64,000 nt of DNA, taken from positions 124,001-188,000 of the forward strand of contig NZ_CP118611.1 in the NCBI RefSeq assembly GCF_028993555.1. Direction: 5' to 3'. The notes below the pieces were generated by a model. The model had not been told where the DNA came from, did not search any database, and worked only from the letters and a program-made list of their open reading frames with translations. This document shows positions 28,701 to 37,429 of the stretch, in pieces. The stretch comes from Ensifer adhaerens (lineage in GTDB: Bacteria > Pseudomonadota > Alphaproteobacteria > Rhizobiales > Rhizobiaceae). The first letter of the stretch is position 1. Each line of letters begins with the position of its first letter. The position numbers were made by a program, and so were the translations under genes.

Positions 28701-31700
28701 GCCGCTCGCACCGCCATTGCCGATCTGGAGCGTGCCGCCTGTGACTGTGGTGCCGCCGGTATAGGTGTTGTCGCCGGTCAGGATTGTGGTGCCGGAACCG
28801 ACCTGTCGCACTGCGCCGTTGCCCGAGACGGCACCGGCAAAGTTGAACGCGTCGCTGCGATTGAAGGCGAGCACGCCGTCGTTGACGACATTGCCGGTGA
28901 TCGATCCAGTCGCGCCGCCATTGCCGATCTGGAGCGTGCCGCCCGCGACCGTCGTTCCGCCGGTATAGCTGTTGCTGCCCGTCAGGATCGTGGTGCCGGT
29001 ACCAGTCTGCCGCACCGCTCCTCTGCCCGAGATGGCGCCGGCGAAGGTGACGGCATCGCTGCGGTTGAAGGCGAGCACGCTGTCGTTGACGACATCGCCC
29101 TGGATCGAGCCGGTCGCGCCGCCATTGCCGATCTGGAGCGTGCCGCCGGCGACCGTCGTTCCGTCGGTATAGCTGTTGCTGCCGGTCAGGATCGTCGTAC
29201 CGGAACCGATCTGCCGCACCGCGCCGTTGCCTGAGACGGCGCCAGCGAAAGTGAACGCATCGCTGCGGTTGAAGGCGAGCACGCTGTCGTTGACGACATC
29301 GCCAAGGATCAAGCCGGCCACACCGCCATTGCCGATCTGGAGCGTGCCGCCCGCGACCGTCGTTCCGCCGGTATAGCTGTTGCTGCCAGTCAGGACCGTC
29401 GTACCGGAACCGATCTGCCGCACCGCGCCGTTGCCTGAGACGGCGCCAGCGAAAGTGAACGCATCGCTGCGGTTGAAGGCGAGCATGCCGTTGTTGACGA
29501 CATCGCCCAGGATCGAGCCGGTCGTACCGCCATTGCCGATCTGGAGCATGCCGCCCGAGATCGTGGTGCCTCCCGTGTAGCTGTTGCTGCCCGTCAGGAT
29601 CGCGGTGCCTGAACCGGTCTGCCACACCGCGCCGTTGCCCGAGATGGCGCCGGCGAAGGTGACCGCGTCGCTGCGGTTGAAGGCGAGCATGCCGTTGTTG
29701 ACGACATCGCCCAGGATCGAGCCGGTCGTACCGCCGTTGCCGATCTGGAGCATGCCGCCGGCGACCGTCGTTCCGTCGGTATAGCTGTTGCTGCCGGTCA
29801 GGATCGTCGTACCGGAACCGATCTGCCGCACCGCGCCGTTGCCTGAGACGGCGCCAGCGAAAGTGAACGCATCGCTGCGGTTGAAGGCGAGCACGCTGTC
29901 GTTGACGACATCGCCAAGGATCAAGCCGGCCACACCGCCATTGCCGATCTGGAGCGTGCCGCCCGCGACCGTGGTGCCGCCGGTGTAGCTGTTGCTGCCC
30001 GTCAGGATCGTGGTGCCTGAACCGGTCTGCCGCATCGCGCCGTTGCCCGAGATGGCGCCGGCGAAGGTGTGCGCATCGCTGCGGTTGAAGGCCAACACGC
30101 CGTCGTTGACGACATCGCCCAGGATCGAGCCGGTCACGCCGCCGTTACCGAGCTGCAAGACGCCACCCGAAATCGTCGTCCCGCCACTATAGGTGTTGCT
30201 GCCGGTCAGGATGAGCGTGCCCGCGCCGGCCTTGGTCAGTGACGTGCCGCTCCATCCCGTCGCGGGGCTTGCCACCTGGTCGACAAGTGCTGCGCCCACC
30301 GTGAAGCTGTCGGTGGCATTGGCCAGCGTGAAGGTGCCGTGGGCGAGATTGTTGCCGGCGGTCCAGCTCAGGCCGTAGCTGGCGAGATATTGCAGATTGT
30401 CGGCCGATTTGCCGGCGAACATGGTCAGATAGTCCACCGTGCCGTTGAAGCCGCCGACGCTGACGCTGGCGAAGTCGCCGCTTATCCCAGAGCGGGTGTC
30501 GATCAGTACCTTGTCGAGCTGGCTCGCATCATTGATGCCCCCGATATTGAAGCCGACGCCGTTGCCGATCGTGATGCTGTCGGCCGACAGCGCGGGGGTG
30601 TTCGTACCCGCGACGATGGATAGCGCAGTGTTGTCGGCAAAGGTTACGGCCTGGGCGACGTTTACGGCTGCCGGCGTCTGGATCGCCAGCGTACCGCCGG
30701 TCACGATCAGGTTGCCGCCGAGCGTGTTGGTGCCGCCCGCGCCGCCGCCGCCGAACTGCAACTGGCCGCCCGCGACCGTAGTGTCGCCGGTATAGGTATT
30801 GTTGCCGGTCAGGACCGTTGTGCCCGTACCGATCTGCTGCACGGCGCCGCTGCCCGAGATGGCGCCTGAGAAAGTGAACGCGTCGCTGCGGTTGAAGGCG
30901 AGCACACCGTCGTTGACGACATCACCCAGGATCGAGCCGGTCACGCCGCCATTGCCGAGCTGCACCGTGCCGCCTGAAATCGTCGTGCCGCCGATGTAGC
31001 TGCTGGTGCCGGTCAGGATCGTGGTGCCTGAACCGATCTGCCGCACCGCGCCGTTGCCCGAGACGGCACCGGCAAAGGTGAACGCGTCGCTGCGGTTGAT
31101 GGCGAGTACGCCGTCATTGACCACATCGCCCAGGATCGAGCCGGCCACACCGCCATTGCCGATCTGGAGCGTGCCGCCCGCGACCGTCGTTCCCCCCGTA
31201 TAGCTGTTGGCTCCGATCAGGACCGTTGTACCGGAACCGATCTGCCGCACGGCGCCGCTACCCGAGATGGCGCCTGAGAAAGTGATCGCATCGCCGCGGT
31301 TGAAGGCCAACACGCCGTCGTTGACCACATCCCCCAGGATCGAACCGATCGTACCGCCGTTGCCGAGTTGCAACGTGCCGCCGGTGATCGTGGTGCCGCC
31401 GGTGTAGGTGTTGGTGCCCGTCAGGATGGTGGTGCCTGAACCGATCTGCCGTGTAGAACCGCTGCCCGAGATTGCGCCTGAGAAAGTGAGCGCATCGCCA
31501 CGGTTGAAGGCCCAAATGCCGTAGTTGACGACATCGCCCAGGATCGAGCCGGTCGCGCCGCCATTACCGAGTTGCAACGTGCCGCCGGTGATCGTGGTGC
31601 CGCCGGTGTAGGTGCTGGTGCCCGTCAGGATGGTGGTGCCTGTGCCGATCTGCCGTGTAGAGCCGCTGCCCGAGATGGCGCCGGCGACGGTGACGGCATC

Positions 31701-34700
31701 GCTGCGGTTGAAGGCTAGCACGCCGTCGTTGACGACGTCGCCGGCGACCGAGCCGGACACACCGCCATTGCCGATCTGGAGCACGCCGCTCGCGATCGTG
31801 GTGCCACCGGTATGGGTACTGCTGCCGGTCAGTACCGTCGTACCGGAACCGATCTGCCGTACCGCGCCGCTGCCGGAGATCGCGCCGGCGAAGGTGACGG
31901 CATTGCTGCGGTTGAAGGACAAAATGCCGTCATTGACCACATCGCCCAGGATCGAGCCGGCCACACTGCCATTGCCGATCTGGAGTGTCCCGCCCGCGAC
32001 CGTCGTGCCGCCGGTGTAGGTGTTGGCGCCCGTCAGGGTCATGGTGCCGGAGCCGATCTGCCGTACCGCACCGCTGCCGGAGATCGCGCCGGCGAAGGTG
32101 GCGGCGTCACTGCGGTTGAAGGCCAAAATGCCGTCGTTGACCACATCGCCCAGGATCGAGCCGGTCGCGCCGCCATTGCCGATCTGCAAGGTGCCGCCTG
32201 AAATCGTCGTGCCACCGGCGTAGCCGTTGGCGCCCGTCAGGACCGTCGTACCGGAACCGGTCTGCCGCACCGCGCCATTTCCCGAGATCGCGCCGGCGAA
32301 GGTGGCGGCGTCGCTGCGGTTGAAGGCGAGCACGCCGTTGTTGGCCACATTGCCCAGGATCGAGCCGCCCACACCGTCGTTGCCGATCCGGAGCACGCCG
32401 CCCGAAATCGTCGTTCCGCCACTATAGGTGTTCTCTCCTGTCAGGGTCAGCGTACCGGCGCCAGCTTTGACCAGTGAGCCGCCGGTGCCACTGATCGTCC
32501 CGCTCACATCGGTCGACAGGCCGTTCGAGCCGACAGTCAACTCGTTGTCACCAAGCAGATAGGAGCCGCCGCCGGCGATCGAGCCCGCGGTCAGTTTTTT
32601 ATTGCCGGCGGAACCCGTCGATCCCGAGAAATCGACAATACCCGCCGCGCCATTGGTGATCTCGGCATCGCCGGCATTGCTGTTGTGGAGGAATGCCAGG
32701 CTGGAGTTGTTGGTGATCCTGGCGCTGCCAGCTGTGGTGGTCGAGCGGAAGGTCAGGGTGTCGTTGTTCGTGATCCTGGCGCTGCCCGCCCCGCTTGCAT
32801 CATAAAAGGTAAGGTCGCGGTTGTTGGTTATCTCTGCGCTGCCGGCCGTGCTGCTGTCGTAGAAGGACAGCAAGGCGTCGTTGGTGATGCCGGCGTTGTC
32901 TGCAGTACTGGTGTTGTGGAAATTCAGAAAGCTGCCGCTGTTGTTGGCAATGGTGGCAGTTCCAGCGCGGCTGTTGTCGTAGAAAAGAAGATCGCTGTTG
33001 TTGGTGATATTGCTGTTGCCAGCCGTGCTCGTGTCGTGGAATTCGAGGAAATTGCTGTTGGTCACGACAGCGCTGCCAGCACTGCTGGTGTTGTAGAAAT
33101 AGAGTTCGCCGGTGTTGGCGATCGTGGCACCGGCTGCGCTTGAGGTGTTGTAAAAATATGTTTTTCCGGCGTTCGTGATACCGGTAACACCCGTGGTGTC
33201 GGCATTGGTGAGCGTGAATGTACCGGCGCCGTTCACATTGACCTGGCCCCGGATCGAGCCCGCCGTGCCGGCAGTGCCGAGTTGCAGTTCGCCGGCATGA
33301 ACCGTGGTGCCGCCGGTATAGGTGTGGTTGCCCGTGAGGATTGTCGTCCCGGGACCGCCTCTCGTCAGATTTGCCGCGCCTGCGAGTGTCGCACCGACAG
33401 TGCCGTTGCCCCAGAGGTTGAAGGCATTCGTAGCCTCGATCGTGCCGGCGCCCGAGATGGTACCGCCATTGAAGGCCAGGGTCTGCAGGCTGAGCTTGCG
33501 GCCCGCAGCAATGTTCAGCGTCGCCGTGCCGGAGTTTGTGAGTGTAGACACGCCGAACATGTCGCCGCCGGTGAGCGACACCAGGCCATTGCCTTGGTTG
33601 TTGATGTTGCTCATCCGCACATCGACGTCACCGCCGACAACATTGATCCGGCCGCTGTTGTTGACGTTGCCGGTGCCGGGGGAAAGCTGCGCCGTACCGC
33701 CCGGGCCATTGAAGTTAATGATCCCGCCGGCGTTGTTGTTGATATCGCCATTGTCCATGACGACACCGTCGGTGCCGACATCGATGGTGGCATCGTTGTT
33801 CAACGTGTTGCCCGTGCCAAAGAGGACCGAACCAACGCCCAGGGTGATCCTCCCTCCCGAGAAATTGGCGATTGTCCCGGCCGACAGGGTGTTGCCGTCG
33901 CCGATCGTGATCGTGCCTCCGGCATTGCTGAGGCTCGTGAAGCCGGTCGCATCGCCGGACGCGCCGAGGGCGAGGGTGGCGCCGCCATTGACCTGGACTG
34001 TGTTGTTGAAAACGCCCGCAAGGGTCGTTGCGCCGGCATTGAGATCAATCGCACCGATGCTGCCGGCAAGAGCCGTGATGGTGTTGGTACCGCCGGTAAT
34101 AACGATGGCGGATGAAAGACTACCGGGCGAGACGCCTGCCCCGCCGCGCGCACCACCGGCAATCGTTCCGCTGTTCGTGATGCTCAGGTTTTGGCCGATG
34201 ATGCCGTAGCCGCCGGCCTGCGGGCGATAGGGCTGGACGTTGTGGTAGTCCGTTCCGCCGCCGCCGCCCTGGATCGTACCAGAATTGGTGATTGTCAGTC
34301 CGCCGGAGGCGGTGGCGGTGATGCCGTTGCCGCCATTGCCGCCCACGCCGTTGCCCGAGGGGTTGGCGAATGAGTTGGGGATTCCTGGCCCGCTAACGTC
34401 CGCGCCGCCACCACCATTGCCGCCCGATATCAGGCCAGAATTGGTAAGGCTCGTTCCCGTCGTGACGATGATGCCTGACCCGCCGCCACCGCCGCCGCCG
34501 CCGCCGGCGTAGTTCCAGGATTGCGCCCAATTGGCGTTCCCGAAGCCGCCATTGCCTCCATTGCCTCCCTTGATTGTCGCATTGTTGACCTGGTCGGTGG
34601 ATAGCGTGAGGCCTGCACCACCCGCGCCGCCGCCGCCGCCGCCCGCGCCAAGCCCGTAGCCGCCACCGCCGCCGCCGCCACTGTCCGAAGCGCCCCCCGA

Positions 34701-35015
34701 GCCGCCGCGATTGCCTGAGCCGCCCGTATCGCCTCCACCTCCGCCGGTGCCGGTCGCCGAGCCATCGCCGGCAGTGCCTGCCCCGCCACCGCCGGCGGCA
34801 GTCGAGTAATTCGGCGCATTTCCGCCGGCAGCACCGTTTTGGCCGATACTGTCTGCGAGTGCAGGCCCGGAGGCGACGATCAGCGCCAGTGGTGCGACGG
34901 AGTTTGCAAGGGTCGCAGCCAATGAGGCGACGAGACCCAGTGCGGGGACGCGCAGCGCGGACCGGTTGGCGCGCGCCTCATCATTCCTGGTAGTGCTCAC
35001 AGAAATGCTCCGCAT
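25701..35015 (-). CDS. Giant autotransporter with PATR-type tandem repeats
   Basis: 3,104 residues from the ATG at 35015 (MRSISVSTTRNDEARANRSA); the frame is open to 35324 but the signal peptide sits here (ALGLVASLAATLANSVAPLA, cleaved near ALA-DS). Ribosome site weak. Order: Gly-rich N-terminus, short beta-helical repeats, ~19-residue FYD/STAGSA-I-NN repeats, then two super-repeats. Each super-repeat has eight 68-residue PATR units (GGTTVAGGTLQIGNGG) plus a 201-residue module. More beta-helix follows, then a ~280-residue autotransporter barrel ending NLNIKF. Surface-displayed type Va protein, probably adhesive. Codon use and GC resemble neighbours apart from the repeats. Confidence 0.92.
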   Translation of the reverse strand: MRSISVSTTRNDEARANRSALRVPALGLVASLAATLANSVAPLALIVASGPALADSIGQNGAAGGNAPNYSTAAGGGGAGTAGDGSATGTGGGGGDTGGSGNRGGSGGASDSGGGGGGGYGLGAGGGGGGAGGAGLTLSTDQVNNATIKGGNGGNGGFGNANWAQSWNYAGGGGGGGGGSGIIVTTGTSLTNSGLISGGNGGGGADVSGPGIPNSFANPSGNGVGGNGGNGITATASGGLTITNSGTIQGGGGGTDYHNVQPYRPQAGGYGIIGQNLSITNSGTIAGGARGGAGVSPGSLSSAIVITGGTNTITALAGSIGAIDLNAGATTLAGVFNNTVQVNGGATLALGASGDATGFTSLSNAGGTITIGDGNTLSAGTIANFSGGRITLGVGSVLFGTGNTLNNDATIDVGTDGVVMDNGDINNNAGGIINFNGPGGTAQLSPGTGNVNNSGRINVVGGDVDVRMSNINNQGNGLVSLTGGDMFGVSTLTNSGTATLNIAAGRKLSLQTLAFNGGTISGAGTIEATNAFNLWGNGTVGATLAGAANLTRGGPGTTILTGNHTYTGGTTVHAGELQLGTAGTAGSIRGQVNVNGAGTFTLTNADTTGVTGITNAGKTYFYNTSSAAGATIANTGELYFYNTSSAGSAVVTNSNFLEFHDTSTAGNSNITNNSDLLFYDNSRAGTATIANNSGSFLNFHNTSTADNAGITNDALLSFYDSSTAGSAEITNNRDLTFYDASGAGSARITNNDTLTFRSTTTAGSARITNNSSLAFLHNSNAGDAEITNGAAGIVDFSGSTGSAGNKKLTAGSIAGGGSYLLGDNELTVGSNGLSTDVSGTISGTGGSLVKAGAGTLTLTGENTYSGGTTISGGVLRIGNDGVGGSILGNVANNGVLAFNRSDAATFAGAISGNGAVRQTGSGTTVLTGANGYAGGTTISGGTLQIGNGGATGSILGDVVNDGILAFNRSDAATFAGAISGSGAVRQIGSGTMTLTGANTYTGGTTVAGGTLQIGNGSVAGSILGDVVNDGILSFNRSNAVTFAGAISGSGAVRQIGSGTTVLTGSSTHTGGTTIASGVLQIGNGGVSGSVAGDVVNDGVLAFNRSDAVTVAGAISGSGSTRQIGTGTTILTGTSTYTGGTTITGGTLQLGNGGATGSILGDVVNYGIWAFNRGDALTFSGAISGSGSTRQIGSGTTILTGTNTYTGGTTITGGTLQLGNGGTIGSILGDVVNDGVLAFNRGDAITFSGAISGSGAVRQIGSGTTVLIGANSYTGGTTVAGGTLQIGNGGVAGSILGDVVNDGVLAINRSDAFTFAGAVSGNGAVRQIGSGTTILTGTSSYIGGTTISGGTVQLGNGGVTGSILGDVVNDGVLAFNRSDAFTFSGAISGSGAVQQIGTGTTVLTGNNTYTGDTTVAGGQLQFGGGGAGGTNTLGGNLIVTGGTLAIQTPAAVNVAQAVTFADNTALSIVAGTNTPALSADSITIGNGVGFNIGGINDASQLDKVLIDTRSGISGDFASVSVGGFNGTVDYLTMFAGKSADNLQYLASYGLSWTAGNNLAHGTFTLANATDSFTVGAALVDQVASPATGWSGTSLTKAGAGTLILTGSNTYSGGTTISGGVLQLGNGGVTGSILGDVVNDGVLAFNRSDAHTFAGAISGNGAMRQTGSGTTILTGSNSYTGGTTVAGGTLQIGNGGVAGLILGDVVNDSVLAFNRSDAFTFAGAVSGNGAVRQIGSGTTILTGSNSYTDGTTVAGGMLQIGNGGTTGSILGDVVNNGMLAFNRSDAVTFAGAISGNGAVWQTGSGTAILTGSNSYTGGTTISGGMLQIGNGGTTGSILGDVVNNGMLAFNRSDAFTFAGAVSGNGAVRQIGSGTTVLTGSNSYTGGTTVAGGTLQIGNGGVAGLILGDVVNDSVLAFNRSDAFTFAGAVSGNGAVRQIGSGTTILTGSNSYTDGTTVAGGTLQIGNGGATGSIQGDVVNDSVLAFNRSDAVTFAGAISGRGAVRQTGTGTTILTGSNSYTGGTTVAGGTLQIGNGGATGSITGNVVNDGVLAFNRSDAFNFAGAVSGNGAVRQVGSGTTILTGDNTYTGGTTVTGGTLQIGNGGASGAIAGNVLNHGVLAFNRSDTLTFSGSISGSGTVQQIGSGTAVLTGSNAYMGDTIVSGGRLQFGDGSAGGSNSLGGNLTVTGGTLAILTPTTLTVERAVTLDDDTALSVVAGTNSSTLTANRVTIGDGVAFSIGGINDASQLDKVLIDTRSGISGDFASVTVGGFNGTVDYLTVSARKSADNLQYLASYGLSWTAGNNLAHGTFTLTDATDSFTVGAALADQVANSTTGWSGSSLTKAGAGTLILTGSNSYTGGTTIAGGVLSISRDANLGATTGGLSFSGGTLMTTASFDTARAVSLRQAGRFDVAANTEFGVTGIVSGSGDLIKQGNGTLRLDNGANAYGNTLVAAGTLIGNARSISGDIRNAGSVAFDQVSDASFAGDISALNGARGTMTKRGAGALTLTGTSSLDWTVEAGALVSSAERFTGNAAIASGASLAFDQAANAAYAGVLSGNGDFNKTGLGKLNLTGNSSAFSGTTTVGNGTLSVNGVLGGTVDVLAGGRLQGSGSVRNVKVSGTVAPGNSIGTLNVAGNVTLAAGSTYEVEVNAAGQSDRIVATGTATIGGGSVKVLADTGSYAPETKYTILTANGGRSGTFGGVSSNLAFLDPSLSYDASNAYLKLTRNNIDFSSVGVTPNQIATGDGVESLGRSNTVYNAITNLSAPQARNAFDQLSGEIHASLKSALTEDSRFTRNAINERLRAAFDTVDTANSTVTSYVDGKPVAVDATTDRLAFWSQGFGSWGHTDGDGNAARLNRSTGGFFAGADAPAFDNWRFGAIAGYSHTSFDVKDRYSSGSSDNYHVGLYGGANWGDLALRAGAAYTWHDVSTSRNVNIPGFNNTLKGDYDAGTAQVFGELGYGFPMGAARFEPFANVALVSVHTDGFTESGGAAALGGQSDTTESTLTTLGLRASTTFDLNGAALTVKGMAGWRHAFGDVLPLSAMRFAGGGDTFSIAGVPIARNVAVIEAGLDYALSPSATLGVTYAGQFGSDVSDQSARVNLNIKF
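29141..29360 (-). repeat. 220-bp block identical to 29753-29972
   Basis: By eye the two blocks match base for base across 220 bp at an offset of 612 bp, three 204-bp units. This is much closer than other unit pairs, so it is a recent internal duplication or conversion. Confidence 0.85.
29753..29972 (-). repeat. 220-bp block identical to 29141-29360
   Basis: Second copy of the identical block; identity stops at CCGTGGT versus CCGTCGT at its right end and at GCATGCCG versus GCGTGCCG at its left end. Confidence 0.85.
30191..32425 (-). repeat. Super-repeat 1: eight 204-bp units plus a 603-bp module
   Basis: The same architecture as super-repeat 2, with eight NRSDA-type units (reading toward the C-terminus from ~32425 to ~30790) and then the module at ~30790-30190. 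Its units differ from one another more than those of super-repeat 2, so this appears to be the older array. Confidence 0.88.
32640..33180 (-). repeat. Short ~19-20-residue repeats in the giant autotransporter
   Basis: About nine to ten consecutive units of the pattern F(Y/H)(D/N)xSxAGxAxIxNN encode one beta-helix turn each. They lie N-terminal to the PATR arrays. Units are diverged at the DNA level (TTGTTGGTGAT core recurs), unlike the 204-bp units. Confidence 0.8.
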
Positions 35016-35386
35016 GCTTTGGCGTCGGTGTTGAAGTCGCCGCTGCCCGGAGAGGCGAGCCAAAGCGCATCCTGCGCCGACCCCAAGAGCTCGCGTGAAG
35101 ACATAGGTTCCCTCCGCCTGGATCAGGGGCCGATTTCCGCAGCGCATAGAGGCCTCTGCCTTCCCGCGCTTGCCGCGAATCGTGTTCCCCGCGATCGTGC
35201 TGGTTGTGTTCTTGCGCCGTATGTCAGTGAGGGCCGGGAAAAGTCCTGAAAGGGCGTCGGGGAAATTCTGAAATTTTGTTGAATTTCGCCTTTCCCGCAG
35301 GAAATCGAATGGCTTAATTACCAATCTTCTTGTTCTTGGCAGAACGCCGGAGTTCCGGGGATATCATCGCGGGAGGCGGAGGCCCG
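35016..35386. other. Divergent intergenic region, autotransporter and CadC-like regulator
   Basis: 371 bp holding both promoters. Contains the GAAATT/AATTTC inverted repeat at 35270-35287. The autotransporter frame stays open through this stretch but shows no signal-peptide-like start there. No other gene seen. Confidence 0.5.
35262..35287. promoter_or_regulatory. Candidate operator with three GAAATT half-sites
   Basis: GAAATT at 35262-35267 is repeated directly at 35270-35275 and followed by its complement AATTTC at 35282-35287, a perfect inverted repeat with a 6-bp spacer. It lies 100 bp before the CadC-like regulator start, in an AT-rich patch. Plausible binding site for that regulator; not tested. 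Confidence 0.35.
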
Positions 35387-37045
35387 GTGCTCAGATTTGT
35401 TGGATATGAACTCGATGCGCAGCGGTCCGAACTGCGTGGGCCCGGCGGCGAAACAATCAAGCTCAGGCCCAAGGCTTTCGATTTGCTGCAACTGCTCGCA
35501 TCCAACCCGGGCAGGGTCATCGGCAAGCACGAGCTGATGGCGGCGGTCTGGCCGAACGTCCATGTCGGCGAAGACAGCCTGTTCCAGTGCGTTCGGGAAG
35601 TTCGCGCAGCCCTCGGCGATGACAGTCGGCAATTGATCAGAGCGGTCTCGGGCCGCGGCTACCTGTTTGAGGCCGAGGTATCGACAGTGCCGGGCGCGCT
35701 CGTGCCGGAAAAACCTCAGCCGCAGGTCGGTCCTGAAGCGGAGAATGGATCGACGGGGCGCTGGCTCGATGCCAAGATGCGCCGCCGCGCCGCACTCGTG
35801 GCTGTGGCCGGGTTCGGCCTGTCGGCCCTGGCGGTCGCTGCAACGCGGCTTCCCCGGTTGGTCACGGGCTCGCTTCCAACGGTCGCCGTCATCCCCATGA
35901 CCGCTGCAAGCAACGATCTGCTGGCTCTGCGGATGGCGGCAGGCGTCAACCGCGACCTGACCGACGGACTGGCGGAAATCGAGACGATCCGGGTGGTCAT
36001 ACCGCCCGGCGGCGCCGTGGCGGCAGCCGACTTCGTCGTAAGCAGCGAACTGGAGAAAACCGAAACAGCGTGGAATTTGCGCGCGCGCATGACCGAGCCG
36101 GCGACCGGCGCGGTCAAGTGGACCAGCTCGGTGCAGGTCGGCCTGACCGGTGCCAACGAGCAACTCCAGCAAACGCGCCTTACAGCCGGCCTGGGCCATG
36201 CCCTGGCGCTACGCATCAACGTGCTCCTGAACGCTGGGCAACTTTCGGCCGACGGATTGCCGGCGGGCAGCACCAAGGCAGCCATCGAACAGGCAACGGC
36301 TTCGATCAACCAGACGACGCCAGAGCGCTTCCGCGCCGCACAGGCGATGCTCGAACAAGCGCTTGCCGACGACCCGGAAAATATCGACCTGCAAGTCGCG
36401 CTTGCGGCATTTCAGCTGCGCGGGATTCAGATGGCCTGGTTTCCCGCTGCGGAGCGCGAAACGGTCGAGAACCGCGTCGGCGAGATTCTTGAGCGCGCCT
36501 TGCGCGCGCAACCGAATTACATCCCCGTGCTCGAAATGCACTGCCGGTATCTGTCGGCGACCAACCGCTTCGTCGAAAGCCTGGTGGCCTGTGGCAAGGC
36601 ACTCACGCTCGATCCATGGAATGGAACCGTGCTCTATCTCACCGGGCTTTCCCAGGTCTTCCTGGGGCGTTTCGACGAGGCCCTGGCAACCTTCGAGCAA
36701 GCCGACCGGTTCGATACGCCCCAGGTCGCCCGCTGGACGTGGGCGATCGGAGCAGGTTGGGTCCACATGTTGATGGGCCGGGCCGAAGAAGCACTGCCCT
36801 GGCTTAAGCGATCGATCGCGATCACGCCGGCGAGCGGTCGTACGCATTTCCTGCTGGCAGCAGCCTATCAGCAGTTGGGCCGGACCGACGAAGCCAGAGC
36901 GGCCTTGGCGCAGGCCATGAAGCTGAGGCCGGGTTCGACAGCGCGCAATCTGCCACCACCCACCGAGAACACCAGTCCGGTTTATCTCGGCGCGACCGAA
37001 CGCCTCGTGGACCTGATGATCGCTGCCGGGTTGCCCGAGGATTGA
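35387..37045 (+). CDS. CadC-like membrane transcriptional regulator with TPR domain
   Basis: 552 residues from the GTG at 35387 (GGAGGCGGAGG 4-12 bp upstream); the TTG-initiated longer frame is unlikely. An OmpR/PhoB-type winged helix (residues ~1-95, KLRPKAFDLLQLL and RAVSGRGYLF) precedes a linker. One membrane helix (LVAVAGFGLSALAVAATRL, ~130-150) and a periplasmic or cytoplasmic C-terminal half with TPR-like helices (ARAALAQAMKLRPGST) follow. CadC/ToxR-type regulators bind DNA from the membrane. It is divergent from the giant autotransporter, so control of that gene is likely but inferred. Confidence 0.85.
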   Translation: MLRFVGYELDAQRSELRGPGGETIKLRPKAFDLLQLLASNPGRVIGKHELMAAVWPNVHVGEDSLFQCVREVRAALGDDSRQLIRAVSGRGYLFEAEVSTVPGALVPEKPQPQVGPEAENGSTGRWLDAKMRRRAALVAVAGFGLSALAVAATRLPRLVTGSLPTVAVIPMTAASNDLLALRMAAGVNRDLTDGLAEIETIRVVIPPGGAVAAADFVVSSELEKTETAWNLRARMTEPATGAVKWTSSVQVGLTGANEQLQQTRLTAGLGHALALRINVLLNAGQLSADGLPAGSTKAAIEQATASINQTTPERFRAAQAMLEQALADDPENIDLQVALAAFQLRGIQMAWFPAAERETVENRVGEILERALRAQPNYIPVLEMHCRYLSATNRFVESLVACGKALTLDPWNGTVLYLTGLSQVFLGRFDEALATFEQADRFDTPQVARWTWAIGAGWVHMLMGRAEEALPWLKRSIAITPASGRTHFLLAAAYQQLGRTDEARAALAQAMKLRPGSTARNLPPPTENTSPVYLGATERLVDLMIAAGLPED

Positions 37046-37429
37046 CCCGCGTACGAGCAGCGCAGACGGGCCGATGGCAGGCACCAACGTTTCTGTGCCG
37101 TACCTTCGCCGTTAAATATGCTTCCCCGGCATAGCTCGTTGAAAAATCTTCGCGCTCGCGAAAATTTCGCCGTGCGTGATTTCAAACGGATCGGAGCCGA
37201 TCGCGCGGCTGACCTTCACAAAGTCGGCTCTGCAGGATTCACGCCGCATTCCTCGAGTTCAAACATGGTGGTGCCAGGCCAATCGGAACGCCGAAACAGC
37301 AGACGTTGTGATTTATGCGTTCAACGCATGAATTGTATGTCGATATCTCGTTTGTGCCGGCCGCGCCGTCTGGAATAGGCTGACACCAATCCAGAACAAC
37401 AGTGAAGCGCGAAGCTTCGGGGAACCTCA
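37046..37429. other. Promoter region of the ABC/catabolic operon
   Basis: 384 bp with no gene. Contains a small hairpin TTCGCG-CT-CGCGAA at 37149-37162 after the regulator gene, and the LysR-type box at 37315-37329. The ABC permease start is preceded by GGGGAACCTCA. Confidence 0.5.
37315..37329. promoter_or_regulatory. Perfect palindrome fitting a LysR-type T-N11-A box
   Basis: ATGCGTT-C-AACGCAT, with TGCGTTCAACGCA inside it matching T-N11-A with full dyad symmetry. It lies 100 bp upstream of the first gene of the transport/catabolic operon, where an activator site is expected. The likely binder is the LysR-type protein encoded at the operon's far end (44762-45673). Confidence 0.5.

Larger units (their letters stand above)
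27955..30190 (-). repeat. Super-repeat 2 (2,235 bp): eight 204-bp units plus a 603-bp module
   Basis: The matching landmark GTGTCGATCAG..CTTGTCGAG occurs at 28261 and 30496, exactly 2,235 bp apart. The landmark CAGGATGAG.GTGCCCGCGCC occurs near 27978 and 30213, the same distance. The unit encodes eight PATR repeats (68 residues each) followed by a 201-residue module starting LGGNLTVTGG and containing GGINDASQLDKVLIDTRSG. Confidence 0.9.

Noticed and set aside
27955..32425. Regular repeat spacing resembling a CRISPR or satellite array
   Set aside because: Units are 204 bp, fully coding on the minus strand, with no short repeat/unique spacer pattern.
28765..32427. A ladder of ~66-codon plus-strand frames with ATG and stop every 204 bp opposite the giant autotransporter
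   Set aside because: They are an automatic result of a 204-bp (multiple of three) in-frame repeat on the other strand; composition is low-complexity Pro/Ala/Val and no ribosome sites precede them.
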